Part shown: one piece after another, positions 1 through 8,734 of the stretch
How positions within the stretch are numbered: position 1 is the first letter of the stretch
Layout: every line of letters begins with the position of its first letter
From: Kistimonas sp. bin40
Lineage (GTDB): Bacteria; Pseudomonadota; Gammaproteobacteria; Pseudomonadales; Endozoicomonadaceae
DNA: 64,000 nt
Assembly (NCBI GenBank): GCA_002238585.1
Contig: MPMQ01000003.1
Span: forward strand, 1-64,000
Direction: 5' to 3'
Notes under the pieces: generated by a model
What the model saw: only the letters and a program-made list of their open reading frames with translations
Database searches by the model: none
Told to the model about the DNA's origin: nothing
Made by a program: the position numbers and the translations under genes

Positions 1-110
1 GAACCTGGCGAACCTGGCGAACCTGCCGAACCTGCCGAACCTGCCGAACCTGCCGAACCTGCCGAACCTGCCGAACCTGCCGAACCTGCCGACCCTGCCG
101 CCCTGCCGTA
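1..110. repeat. 9-bp tandem repeat at the 3' end of tolQ
   Basis: About twelve copies of gaacctgcc (the first two gaacctggc) run to about position 110. The unit is a multiple of three, so on the minus strand it stays in the TolQ frame and encodes (Gly-Ser-Ala)n. The array reaches the left edge of the window, so its full length is unknown. Confidence 0.95.
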
Positions 111-761
111 TATCTGACTGTGCAGTATGCCGCAAAACTCATCGATGAAAATGTCGTAAGCGTTCAGCAGCAGCCCCGCTTTCTGGCCATAACGGTTGTA
201 CGCCACAACGGCAGGAATAGCAGCCAACAAGCCTGCCCCGGTCGTTACCAGTGCCTCGGCTATGCCCGGCGCTACAGCCGCCAGTGTAGTTTGCTGAACA
301 CCGGCCAGACCACGGAACGAGTTCATCACGCCCACCACCGTGCCAAACAAGCCCACATAGGGACCAATAGAGCCCAGGGTCGCCAGAAACGGCAGGTGGC
401 TTTCCAGAAACTCCTGTTCACGAGCAATGGCCACACGCATGGCCCGTCTCACGCCGTCCATCAGGGCACTTCCCGTTACGGCCTGCTTGCGCAAGCGACT
501 GAACTCAAGAAAACCCACCATGAACGTGCGCTCAAGACCTCCATTGCCCTCAGCGTCGCCCTTCTCCCGCGTTTCTTCGTACAGGGTGCCCAAATTCATC
601 CCCGACCAAAAACGCTCCTCAAAGAGGACGCTGGCTTGCTGCGCCTGACGCAACAGCACCGATTGACGGACAATCAGTGCCCAGGACACAACCGACGCCA
701 CCACCAGCAACAACAACACCGCCTGCACAACCCAACTGGCGTTGAATATGAGGGCTCCCAT
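1..761 (-). CDS. tolQ: TolQ, Tol-Pal energy-transducing subunit, 3' end outside window
   Basis: TolQ is the inner-membrane proton-channel subunit that, with TolR, energises TolA for outer-membrane constriction at division. Translation from the ATG at 759-761 begins MGALIFNASWVV and continues through a first membrane helix. Two further helices sit around a family-typical stretch, LATLGSIGPYVGLFGTVVGV, followed by the conserved block near GIAEALVTTAGAGLLAAIPAVVAYN. The gene starts 15 bases downstream of the ybgC stop, the classical ybgC-tolQ arrangement. It is odd at its end: after about 217 residues, roughly where E. coli TolQ (230 residues) would finish, the frame enters a 9-bp tandem repeat encoding Ala-Gly-Ser units, still open at the window edge. 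TolR and the rest of the Tol operon would lie beyond coordinate 1. Confidence 0.93.
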   Translation of the reverse strand, partial: MGALIFNASWVVQAVLLLLVVASVVSWALIVRQSVLLRQAQQASVLFEERFWSGMNLGTLYEETREKGDAEGNGGLERTFMVGFLEFSRLRKQAVTGSALMDGVRRAMRVAIAREQEFLESHLPFLATLGSIGPYVGLFGTVVGVMNSFRGLAGVQQTTLAAVAPGIAEALVTTGAGLLAAIPAVVAYNRYGQKAGLLLNAYDIFIDEFCGILHSQIYGRAAGSAGSAGSAGSAGSAGSAGSAGSAGSPGSPG

Positions 762-775
762 TGACAGATTGTCAG

Positions 776-1276
776 TCACACCCGTTCCTCCCGACCGGTT
801 GCGCCAGCCCGGACAGCCTGCTGCTGATTAACCAGAGACTGGCGCAGATCAGCGGGCAGGGCCGCAGGACGCATGCTGCTGACCCGGACACAGGCCAGTG
901 CCACCGCCGCTTTACACAGTGGTTCTCCTTCTCTGTAGACGGTCTGTTCCACATCCAGACCGGCCTGACCCAGACGCGACAGGCCCACACTGACCTCGAC
1001 AAGGTCGTCCAGCCGGGCCGGGCTGCGGTAGGCAACATCGGCCCGACGAACCACCAGCATTATTCCCTCTTCCATCAACGCCCCCGGATAAAAGCCCATG
1101 GAACGCAGATACTCAGTGCGAGCCCGTTCCATAAAGCGCAGATAGTTGGCGTAATACACAACGCCACCGGCATCCGTGTCCTCGTAGTACACACGGGTCG
1201 ACCACATAAAGACCGGAGTTGACACCACTTTTTTTCCTGGAAAACGGGAAGAGCTGGCCATAGTACAAAATGGCAT
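776..1276 (-). CDS. ybgC: YbgC, acyl-CoA thioesterase of the Tol-Pal locus
   Basis: This is a hotdog-fold acyl-CoA thioesterase of the 4-hydroxybenzoyl-CoA thioesterase family, normally the first gene of the tol-pal cluster. The signature VYYEDTDAGGVVYYANYLRF carries the catalytic Asp, followed by ERARTEYLRSMGF and SPARLDDLVEV, all as in E. coli YbgC. I chose the ATG at 1276 because GGAG sits seven bases upstream. Homology itself begins near residue 24, so a later start at 1207 is possible but has no visible ribosome site. The predicted length is 166 residues against about 134 in E. coli, from a short N-terminal extension and a longer tail. The gene stands between the ruvB remnant and tolQ, matching the order in Pseudomonas. 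Confidence 0.92.
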   Translation of the reverse strand: MPFCTMASSSRFPGKKVVSTPVFMWSTRVYYEDTDAGGVVYYANYLRFMERARTEYLRSMGFYPGALMEEGIMLVVRRADVAYRSPARLDDLVEVSVGLSRLGQAGLDVEQTVYREGEPLCKAAVALACVRVSSMRPAALPADLRQSLVNQQQAVRAGATGREERV

Positions 1277-1319
1277 GCGTCTTCTCCAGTCATGAAGCAC
1301 CTGTAAGAGCGTACAAGCC

Positions 1320-1660
1320 GAAATAGCCTGTCAATACAGCAAGCCGTGCGTCCGCGCTGCCCTGGCTTCAGAACAGCCTGCTGGACAGGACACGCCTGCT
1401 GCAACTCCCCGAGGCTGTCATTATTCTCTCTGGCGGCAAGGATCAGACTGTCAAAGCCGACAGGACCTGCGTCAAACCGATTGAGTATGGCCAGCATCCG
1501 GCGTCTGTCCACAGACTCGCCCCATGGACATCAGCATCCAGCAGATTCGACACCACAGCCGCCAGTTCTCCGGCCACAGCTCTGTTGCGCTTTTCCTGTG
1601 CGTCCTCAGGCACCAGACCGGCATGCCCGCAAGGCCCGGGCTGTCATTCCCCCCGGCGGC
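1320..1660 (-). pseudogene. ruvB: ruvB remnant (C-terminal part, frameshifted)
   Basis: RuvB is the AAA+ motor of the RuvAB branch-migration complex and follows ruvA in most gammaproteobacteria. Here only about 610 bp separate ruvA from ybgC, too little for a 1.05-kb gene. A minus-strand frame starting near 1512 reads DRRRMLAILNRFDAGPVGF, then QQAVLKPGQRGR. This is recognisable as the RuvB C-terminal winged-helix region (DRRxL...F.GGPVGL...QxGxLxRTPRGR). The preceding residues, LAAVVSNLLDADVHG, continue in another frame, so there is a frameshift near 1515, and an in-frame stop lies near 1655. No Walker A motif (GPPGLGKT) is visible upstream, where a 9-bp repeat sits instead. I conclude a decayed, truncated ruvB. 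Multiple sequencing errors are less likely given the missing length. Confidence 0.65.
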
Positions 1661-1683
1661 TGCGCTGCACAAGGCCTCCAATA

Positions 1684-1746
1684 CCCTCTGGACCTTCTGG
1701 ACCTTCTGGACCTTCTGGACCTTCTGGACCTTCTGGACCTTCTGGC
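1684..1746. repeat. 9-bp tandem repeat (ccttctgga)
   Basis: About seven near-perfect copies of ccttctgga lie inside the decayed ruvB interval. All frames stay open across it (Gly-Pro-Ser on plus, Val-Gln-Lys on minus), which generates spurious reading frames. I see no gene that needs it. Confidence 0.9.
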
Positions 1747-1930
1747 GGCAGAACGCGAAGCGCCGCATCGGACCGCAGCAATCACGCATGGACACCCGGT
1801 ATTGTCTGGGTCCCCACCCAGAAACGGCCCGGCTGATGCCCGGGAAGAAAAACAGGCAGCGAGCTGTTTTCCGGCTCAAGACAGGGCTTCTCCCTGCCGC
1901 CCCGGGAGTCTGGCTTCTTTTCTGCACCGC

Positions 1931-2572
1931 TCAGGGCTCCGGTACAGTTTCGCGCCCCAACGCCTGGCTTGCGCTCATGGTCTTGAGTGCCCGACGAATC
2001 AGCATCCGGGTTTCCATTCCCTCTTTCTGCACACCAGCCACCGCTTGACGCGCAAAACGCAGTTTGTAACCCAGGGCAACAAGAGCGCTGACAGCATCCT
2101 CCGCAGCATCGCCAGGGGGCAATGCTGGTACCTTGTTGCTGGCCTCCTCTTCTTCGGGAGCGACATTCAAAGCCGCCACACACTCCTTCATTTCAACAAC
2201 CAACCGCTCGGCTGTGCTGCGCTCCATGCCCGGCAAACGAACCAGCAAAGCCGTGTCCTGCTGCTGCACGGCGCGCGCCAAAGCGGCTATACCCGTTCCT
2301 GACAGGACAGTCAGTGCCAAAGGAGGACTCAGGCCGCTGACAGCGATCAGCTCGCGAAACAGACGCCGCTCCTGCGGGTCCGCAAAGCCATACAGCAGCA
2401 GGGCATCATCCCGGACAAGACAATGGGTATAGAGCTGTGTTTCCTGTCCGGGTTGTGGCAAGCGCACATAGGTCGCCATTGATGTTTCCAGCTCGTAGCC
2501 AACGCCTGCCACTTCCAGCACAACATGCGGCAGCGTCTTCTCTGCAACAAGTCCACGCAATATGCCTATCAT
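1931..2572 (-). CDS. ruvA: RuvA, Holliday junction-binding subunit
   Basis: RuvA is the tetrameric Holliday-junction recognition protein that loads RuvB for branch migration. The protein begins MIGILRGLVAEKTLPHVVLE, the typical RuvA OB-fold start. It continues through YTHCLVRDDALLLYGFADPQ (acidic-pin region), the helix-hairpin-helix domain (LTVLSGTGIAALARAV and RLPGMERSTAERLVVEMK) and a C-terminal domain III ending near residue 213. The open frame extends upstream by 55 codons, but homology starts at the ATG at 2572 and the extension may be remnant ruvC. RuvA looks intact while both neighbours look decayed. Whether it still functions without RuvB and RuvC is unclear. Confidence 0.93.
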   Translation of the reverse strand: MIGILRGLVAEKTLPHVVLEVAGVGYELETSMATYVRLPQPGQETQLYTHCLVRDDALLLYGFADPQERRLFRELIAVSGLSPPLALTVLSGTGIAALARAVQQQDTALLVRLPGMERSTAERLVVEMKECVAALNVAPEEEEASNKVPALPPGDAAEDAVSALVALGYKLRFARQAVAGVQKEGMETRMLIRRALKTMSASQALGRETVPEP

Positions 2573-2589
2573 CTCCGCTCTCCTGTGAA

Positions 2590-2955
2590 TGCGCCCCGTC
2601 CAGAAGGCGCGCGCTGGAGAAAATGCCTCGGCGCGCACTTGGCCGGTGGCCTCCCTCCGGTGCCCGTGAAGATCACGAAAAACCTGCGCCAGTGCAGCCG
2701 CAAGCTCTACTGCCAAACCGGCTGACAGCCACAGCATTCCCTCATCCCTTGCTACACCTGCACCTCATGCCCTGGGCCCTCACCGGCAGTCCCTTGTCTG
2801 GCCTGACGGCAGCAGCTGCACAGACCTGTCCCCTTCTGCGGGCAAGCCTGACCATAGTTACCAGGATTATTGGCGCCCTTCCCCCGACACTTGAGCAAAA
2901 ACGGCAGAAGATCACTCTTGCGGGCGGTGGGAACAGAGCATAGCGGAGCCCGCAA
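2590..2955 (-). pseudogene. ruvC: possible ruvC remnant
   Basis: This is where ruvC stands in the ruvC-ruvA-ruvB-ybgC-tolQ order. No intact RuvC (about 175 residues starting ILGIDPGSRxTGYG) can be read. A minus-strand frame (2955-2752) gives NPGNYGQACPQKGTGLCSCC and then RQARQGTAGEGPGHEVQV. These loosely follow the RuvC segments LKLGQARG and AARQVKQxVVGxGxAxKxQVQ. After a stop, another frame reads ELAAALAQVFRDLHGHR, like the RuvC C-terminal DALAxALxHxH. The match is faint and rests largely on position. Confidence 0.35.
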
Positions 2956-3151
2956 TTTTCGCTAGACACAACAAGGGCTCTTCCAGACAATGTTGTCTGC
3001 GATCCATGCCATGGCTGGCAAGTCTTCTGTTCGCCATACCCAATAAGGCAATGGCTGTTACTGCCCCTTGTGACGACAAGAACGCTGCATCTGTACGCAG
3101 GCCCGACCTGCTGTCACAGACAGGGCCTTACAAAAACAACCAGAAACCCTG

Positions 3152-5518
3152 ATGCAGTGGCTGCCAGCAGGAAAACGGTGGAAACCGGTTGAGATGGATG
3201 AATTGACGGCGGAGGAGTTGCTGGAACAGTTGCGCCAACTGGACGAGAACCCCCGTATCGAAGCCAAACGCGGCCGCGACATTGGCCCGTCCGTCATGCA
3301 GTCCATTTGTGCTTTTGCCAATGAGCCCGGACTCGGTGGCGGCTATCTGTTGCTCGGTGTGCAAGAGCCGGATGAGACACACTCCACCTTCTTTATCAGC
3401 GGAGTAAACGACACTGACGACCTGCTCAACAGCCTGCAGGCAAACTGCCGGGATCAGTTCGAGACGCCCATTGCGGTGCAGGGACATGCCACTGTGCTGG
3501 AAGGAAAAAAGATCATCCGTATTTTTGTTCCAGAGCTTGACCCGGCAGCAAAACCCTGCGTTTTCAAAGGCCTGTGCGGAAAAAAAAATAAACGGAAAAC
3601 CGGTGTCTGGCGGCGGGGACTCAACAGTGATTATGAGTGCTCACAGACGGAAATCGAACCCCTGTTGTTGGCCAAAAGTGGCACAGGCTTCGAGCAGGTC
3701 CTGCTCGATAGCCAGTGGGATGATCTGGATCCTGCGGCCATTGCTCTCTACCGGAACTTGCGCACCAAAGTGCGTCCGGACGCGGAAGAACTCAACGCCA
3801 GTGACCCGGACATGCTGCGGGCGCTGCATCTGGTCAAACACAAAGACGGGCACTGGGTGCCCAATGTGGCCGGTTTGCTGCTGATGGGCAAACCCCTGGC
3901 ACTGCGTCGGCTGCTGCCTGCTGTACGGGTGGACTACATCCGTATTGCGGGAAGCCAGTGGGTAGAAGACCCGGAGCAGCGCTTTGCCACCACACTGGAT
4001 TTGCGTGAGCCACTGCTACGGCTGATTCCGAAACTCGAGGCGGCCATTGTGGACGACCTGCCCCGCCATTTTCACCTGGAAGAGGGCAGCATCCAGCGCA
4101 CAGATCAGCCCTTGTTACCGCAAAAGGTGGTCCGCGAAGCCATTGTCAATGCCGTGATGCACCGTGATTATCAGGTAAACCAGCCGATCCAGGTCGTGCG
4201 CTACAGCAATCGTATTGAGATGAAAAATGCAGGCTACTCGCTGAAACCGGAAACGCTTCTGGGGGAAATGGGTTCAAAACTGCGCAATCCCATTTTGGCG
4301 GCAGTGCTTTACGATCTCAATTTTGCAGAAACCAAAGGTTCCGGTATTCGTACCATGCGCAGCATGCTCAAAAAGGTCGGCCTGACAGCCCCGGTCTTTG
4401 CCAGCCATATTATTGCCAATGAGTTCCTGGCCACATACCTGCTGCACCAATTACTGGGTGAAGAACAGCTCTCCTGGCTGAAGAGATTTTCTCATCTGCA
4501 TCTTGCGGATAATGATGCGCGGGCTCTGATTCTGGCAAAAGAAACCGGTGCCGTGGATAACGCTGGTTTAAGAGCTGTCACAGATCTGGACACGCTGAGC
4601 GCCAGCCAAGTGCTGCAGCGCTTGCATCATCAGCTCGGCTTGCTGCAGAAGGGGGGAGCAGGTCCCGCCACCTACTATCGGTTGGCTGGCCAAGCCTGTA
4701 CCGAGGAGGAGACCGGCCTGCGTTCACAACGCACTGACAATACAGATGACCTCCCCTCAAATACAGATGACCTCCGCTCAAATACAGGTGACCTCCGCTC
4801 AAATACAGGTGACCTCCGCCCAAATACAGGTGACCTCCACCCAAATACAGGTGACTTCCGCTCAAATACAGGTGACCTCCGCTCAAATACAGGTGACCTC
4901 CGCTCAAATACAGGTGACCTCCGCTCAAATACAGGTGACCTCCACCCAAATACAGGTGACCTCCACCCAAATACAGGTGACCTCCGCTCACATACAGTTG
5001 ACCTCCGCTCAAATACAGGTGACCTCCGCTCAAATGCAGGTGACCTCCACCCAAATACAGGTGACCTCCGCTCAAATACAGGTGACCTCCGCTCAAATAC
5101 AGGTGACCTCCGCTCAAATACAGGTGACCTCCGCTCAAATACAGGTGACCTCAGTGTTCCGTCACCAAGCCTCCCTGACGCCCTGCTTGAACGTCTGCGG
5201 CAGCTGAAACCGAAAGCTCGCAAAGAAAAGCTGCGGCCTCTTATCGTCTGGCTGTGTGCCCTCCAACCCTGTAAAGCAGATCAATTGGCGCAGCTGTTGG
5301 GCGGGCGTCAGGTCGCTTCCTTGAAGTCAAACCATATCAATGCATTGCGGGCCAAGAGCAAGCTACTGGCTTATACCCACCCGGAGGTGGTGAATCACCC
5401 CGAACAAGCCTATACGGCCACAGCCAAAGGGCTGCGCTGGCTCAAAGAGCAAGGAATCCTGGTTAACAAGAGCGCAAAGCCCGGCTCCCCCCCCTCACGA
5501 CAAGAGAACCCTCCCTGA
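3152..5518 (+). CDS. AlbA_2/RecG-like ATP-binding protein with NTGDLRS repeats
   Basis: A 788-residue protein of the AlbA_2 (Schlafen-like) plus HATPase_c_4 type, often annotated as an ATP-binding or RecG-like helix-turn-helix regulator. Residues 20-160 hold the AlbA_2 pattern (IEAKRGRDIGPSVMQSICAF, then GGGYLLLGV). Residues 320-420 hold the RecG-like C-terminal ATPase pattern (VREAIVNAVMHRDY, IEMKNAGYSLKPE, AETKGSGIRTMRSML). Residues 530-668 are twenty tandem copies of a seven-residue unit, NTGDLRS or NTGDLHP, encoded by a 21-bp repeat. The last 110 residues look like a winged helix (LRPLIVWLCALQPCKADQLA). A start at MDELTAEELLEQLR, 14 codons in, is also possible. Family members are often linked to transcriptional regulation or defence, but no partner is visible here, so the role is open. 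Confidence 0.75.
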   Translation: MQWLPAGKRWKPVEMDELTAEELLEQLRQLDENPRIEAKRGRDIGPSVMQSICAFANEPGLGGGYLLLGVQEPDETHSTFFISGVNDTDDLLNSLQANCRDQFETPIAVQGHATVLEGKKIIRIFVPELDPAAKPCVFKGLCGKKNKRKTGVWRRGLNSDYECSQTEIEPLLLAKSGTGFEQVLLDSQWDDLDPAAIALYRNLRTKVRPDAEELNASDPDMLRALHLVKHKDGHWVPNVAGLLLMGKPLALRRLLPAVRVDYIRIAGSQWVEDPEQRFATTLDLREPLLRLIPKLEAAIVDDLPRHFHLEEGSIQRTDQPLLPQKVVREAIVNAVMHRDYQVNQPIQVVRYSNRIEMKNAGYSLKPETLLGEMGSKLRNPILAAVLYDLNFAETKGSGIRTMRSMLKKVGLTAPVFASHIIANEFLATYLLHQLLGEEQLSWLKRFSHLHLADNDARALILAKETGAVDNAGLRAVTDLDTLSASQVLQRLHHQLGLLQKGGAGPATYYRLAGQACTEEETGLRSQRTDNTDDLPSNTDDLRSNTGDLRSNTGDLRPNTGDLHPNTGDFRSNTGDLRSNTGDLRSNTGDLRSNTGDLHPNTGDLHPNTGDLRSHTVDLRSNTGDLRSNAGDLHPNTGDLRSNTGDLRSNTGDLRSNTGDLRSNTGDLSVPSPSLPDALLERLRQLKPKARKEKLRPLIVWLCALQPCKADQLAQLLGGRQVASLKSNHINALRAKSKLLAYTHPEVVNHPEQAYTATAKGLRWLKEQGILVNKSAKPGSPPSRQENPP
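4738..5155. repeat. 21-bp tandem repeat within the AlbA_2-family gene
   Basis: Twenty units of aaatacaggtgacctccgct and close variants run head to tail. All six frames stay open because the unit is divisible by three, which creates long mirror frames on both strands. The plus frame is the real one because both flanks carry recognisable domains. Variants alternate cgctca (Arg-Ser) and caccca (His-Pro), suggesting expansion by unequal exchange. Confidence 0.95.
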
Positions 5519-5709
5519 TACGGCCGCTACAGCGTCCCCCGGGTGTCTGCGGCGCACTTGTCACTGACATGTCCCGGCACTCACTCTTGTTGTCCCGCTC
5601 CAGCTGCCCCCGCGCAAACGGTGCCTGTACAGCCTTGCAGCACCAGAGCAAAAAAAGCAGATTCAGGCAACAAGACAAGCCCCGGGCGGCACCGCTCCCG
5701 CCGCAGGGA

Positions 5710-8145
5710 TCAGAGCCTTACGACCGGACCGTAGCCCAGTGGCAAAGACACCGCACTGCCTTGTGACAAACCGGCGACCCCAGCAGTAGCAGACCGCCAG
5801 GGCTGCAACAAGCCTGGCGTGGCAGCCGTCCCCGGGGCCGGGGCAGGCAACCGGGGAACCGAGGCAGGCTGCAGCATCGATTCGACATCTCGCAAGTTGG
5901 TGGCCCGATGCAAAAGACGGAATGCAGCAGAACCCTCGGTAAAAGTGCAGGCGCTGGCTTCTTCTGTTTCCACAAAGCAGGACATAAAAGGAGACAGGCG
6001 CACCGGCAGCGCACCCTGCGGACACACCAGTTGCATACGGCGCCCCTTCACCGCAAAGCCCACTTGCGACAGGTCGGGCGTCACAGATCCCAGCCTCACC
6101 AGGTCACCGCTGGCCTGCATATGTGCCAGCTGCTGTTGCCACTGGTCACCAGGCGGCAAAACAGACGGCAGGCTCGCAGCAAGATCCGCCCCCGTCAGAG
6201 AACGCAACTTCCCTGACCCGGCCAGCCGTGCGGTCAAGTCCTCCAGAAACTTGTCCCCCGCCGCCTCTCCCACCACCGCGATCTGCTGTGCAGCCGACAA
6301 GTTGCCGAAGTGGCGCCTGGCCCGGGCAATGGCAAAAGCATCCATGTCGGCACAGGGCCCATTCTCACACAGGCTATGTACGAGTTTGGTCGCCAGCCCC
6401 AACACCGGATACATCTTGTGCTCTGCGGCCACCAGTGCCTCCCGGTAGGGACTCAGACAGTCGTGCAATGCGTGAAACAAGGAAGGACAGGCGCCCGGCG
6501 GCAGGAAAAAGGCCTCTTTCTGCACCAGGTGCAATGCACTCTGCAAGGTCACCCTGAAAGGTTCCAGCTCCTGCAGAAAATCCACCGCCGGCGCCTGGGC
6601 GTGTTCGTGCAGTTTCTCCTGCAAATCGCGCAGAAACTCAGGATTCATGCCCCCAACCGACATGAGTGCAGTGCATTCTCGCAGCTCCGGAGCGGCAGAA
6701 GCACTCACCGGAGACCGCAGGCCCTCCAGAGCATGGAGTGTGCCCAGAATATCCGTCCACAACTGCTGTTCCGAGCGATGCAAAATAACAAAAGGGTGGC
6801 CTTCCAACATCTGTATCCAACGCTCCATGGCACTGAGCATGCCGGCGGCCACCTGCCCACTCCGATTGGAACACAATCTTTGCGCATGACGGCCCAGGCA
6901 ATCGTTGTAGGCTTTGTACAAGTGCTTGATAGCCGCAACAAGTTGCGCCTGGGTCATATCAGCATCAGGCTCACAGAGCCCACGCCTGACCTGTCGCAAT
7001 AGATCGACCAGCTCCGGCGCACGCCCATTGGGGCAGTCTGGCTCCGATTCGGACAGCCATGCCAGCGTCTGCTTCTCGATGCGTTTGAGCTGCGCCTGCT
7101 CATCCTCGCGAAAGAGAGCATAAAATTTCCGCCTTTCCTTGACTGTACGATCTCCAACCAGACTGCTGGCATGCCTCCTGAGATCGTCCAGGAACAGTGC
7201 ATGCGGATCAAGGCCTGACGCCGAGGAAGGCTGCAGGTCGCCATCCCCGGCCTCGCCCCGGGGTGAGCCACACAGGGTCTCCGGGGTGAGAAAGGGGGTG
7301 CTGTCTTCATCTGAATCGGAATCTGACACCTCTTGTGGATCCGATCTGTCAGGGCCCTTCAGCGGCCCCAGGAAAGATGGCCGCGGCACAGCCGATGGTG
7401 TCAGCCTGTTGAGCAAATGCAGAGCCTGGGGCTCCTGCAGAAAAAACCGACCAGGTTGGGCTGGAACAAAGCAGGCTTCGCCAGGCTTCAACCAGGGACC
7501 ACCCGGTGCCCAGTCTATAGTCCCACTGGTCACATCTGTGCCCGCAAAATTGAGCCCGCAGCCGGGAAGGCCCGCCTGGCCGCACAAGGGACGCAAGGCA
7601 CGCAGCACGGGCAGCAAAGACGACCGCCCCTGGCTGACCAAAGCCATCCAGGCATTGTCATGAAACAGCAGCACTATGCCAGCGCTGTGACCATGCTCCT
7701 GCAACCAGCCGCCGCACACGCCTGAATGAAATTGCTGCCCCGCACTCAACCGGGCGCCACGCCAGCCCAGATTGCCGCAGACTCCTGCGGCAGGATCCGC
7801 CTCAAGAATCAGCACAGTCTGCTCTGTCGCTGCGGCATACCAGCCCAGCAAGGCCAGTGCTGTCACCTCAACCGGCCCCTCCTCAGCCAGCACCAGTGGC
7901 GACCGGCTACTGCTGCGAACCGGAGAAGACACTGGTTGGTGTTCCCACTGTTCCCGGGCCTGCGCCAGACAGGCTCTGCGTGCCTGCTGCCCCTCACCCG
8001 GCTGCTGAAAAACCAGTGGCTCGATCAGTCGGCACAAATGCGTCATGGAATCGCCCGGCTCACAGACAGCGAAAGACAGCTGCGCTGCCACACCGCCAGT
8101 GTGCTGATAGTTCCTGACCATATCAGCCAGCATCTGTATGTTCAT
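5710..8145 (-). CDS. Unrecognised 811-residue protein, candidate effector
   Basis: I do not recognise this protein. It begins MNIQMLADMVRNYQHTGGVA. The first 270 residues are mixed and contain several short hydrophobic runs (IVLLFHDNAWMALV) rich in Gly and Trp but no convincing membrane helix. Residues near 275-290 form an acidic Ser/Asp run (SDSDSDEDSTPF) that looks like a disordered linker. The rest is largely helical by composition (KERRKFYALFREDEQAQLKR, LVAAIKHLYKAYNDCLGRHA, QELEPFRVTLQSALHLVQKE). No catalytic signature or signal peptide is evident. Its size, isolation and acidic linker in a host-associated genome make a secreted effector possible, but this is a guess. The gene is alone on its strand, convergent with the AlbA_2-family gene. 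Confidence 0.6.
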   Translation of the reverse strand: MNIQMLADMVRNYQHTGGVAAQLSFAVCEPGDSMTHLCRLIEPLVFQQPGEGQQARRACLAQAREQWEHQPVSSPVRSSSRSPLVLAEEGPVEVTALALLGWYAAATEQTVLILEADPAAGVCGNLGWRGARLSAGQQFHSGVCGGWLQEHGHSAGIVLLFHDNAWMALVSQGRSSLLPVLRALRPLCGQAGLPGCGLNFAGTDVTSGTIDWAPGGPWLKPGEACFVPAQPGRFFLQEPQALHLLNRLTPSAVPRPSFLGPLKGPDRSDPQEVSDSDSDEDSTPFLTPETLCGSPRGEAGDGDLQPSSASGLDPHALFLDDLRRHASSLVGDRTVKERRKFYALFREDEQAQLKRIEKQTLAWLSESEPDCPNGRAPELVDLLRQVRRGLCEPDADMTQAQLVAAIKHLYKAYNDCLGRHAQRLCSNRSGQVAAGMLSAMERWIQMLEGHPFVILHRSEQQLWTDILGTLHALEGLRSPVSASAAPELRECTALMSVGGMNPEFLRDLQEKLHEHAQAPAVDFLQELEPFRVTLQSALHLVQKEAFFLPPGACPSLFHALHDCLSPYREALVAAEHKMYPVLGLATKLVHSLCENGPCADMDAFAIARARRHFGNLSAAQQIAVVGEAAGDKFLEDLTARLAGSGKLRSLTGADLAASLPSVLPPGDQWQQQLAHMQASGDLVRLGSVTPDLSQVGFAVKGRRMQLVCPQGALPVRLSPFMSCFVETEEASACTFTEGSAAFRLLHRATNLRDVESMLQPASVPRLPAPAPGTAATPGLLQPWRSATAGVAGLSQGSAVSLPLGYGPVVRL

Positions 8146-8734
8146 GCGTCCTCCCGCTTGTTGAGCATCCAGCCGATACTGGCAGAAGGCTGATCAACCA
8201 GACCGCACTTTCTGACACAAGAGAGCTGCTGCCGCTTTTGTTTTCCTTTTATGTAAGACATGCCTGCACCGGCCAGAGTTCCACTGCAAGGCCATATCCC
8301 TGACGACCTCTGCACAAGGGCCGGATGCCAACTGCATGCGTTCGGGGATCAGGTGGGCATGATTCGAAAGATCGCGGTCTTTGAGGCGTGCAGGCATGCC
8401 CCGTCTTCGTCTTGTGGCGGCGCCAGGAAACGGCAAGCTTGTATGCCCGGCCGTCCTTGTGTGGCAGGTCGGGTATGCAACCTCAGCCGGCCGCACTGGC
8501 TGCCTTATTCCAGCGCGATGGTTGGTTCTGCACAATCTGACGTCTGGATCGCCTCACCCGGCCGGGACTCAACTGGTTAAACAAAGGCGATGAACAGCGG
8601 CATGCACAACAGCTGTTCCCACCTTTTCAGCCGTCGAGTTTTGCACCGGGCAGGGCTATAATTGCCCCTTTTCAACGCGAGGGCATGTCAATCAGACACT
8701 CCCCTGCGGCCAGGACAAGGACAGGTGCCAGCCC
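8146..8734. other. Intergenic region upstream of lptE
   Basis: This stretch holds no coding frame I can support. In Pseudomonas and relatives leuS ends directly before lptE. Here nothing resembling the leucyl-tRNA synthetase C-terminus is readable in any frame, so lptE-holA appears to have been separated from leuS. A possible promoter lies at its right end. Confidence 0.6.
8634..8662 (+). promoter_or_regulatory. Possible sigma-70 promoter for lptE-holA
   Basis: A perfect TATAAT hexamer at 8657-8662 lies about 70 bases before the lptE start. The hexamer 17 bases upstream (TCGAGT) matches the -35 consensus at only three positions, so the call rests on the -10 box and its position. Confidence 0.35.

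Noticed and set aside
1472..2302. Collagen-like Gly-Pro-Ser and Trp-Thr-Phe frames over the ccttctgga repeat
   Set aside because: Repeat-derived. Flanking residues have no domain and the minus strand holds the ruvB remnant in its expected position.
4578..5223. Minus-strand and other plus-strand long frames through the 21-bp repeat
   Set aside because: They exist only because the repeat lacks stops. The plus frame with recognisable domains on both sides explains the region.
8146..8734. leuS upstream of lptE
   Set aside because: Expected by synteny, but no LeuRS C-terminal sequence is readable in any frame.
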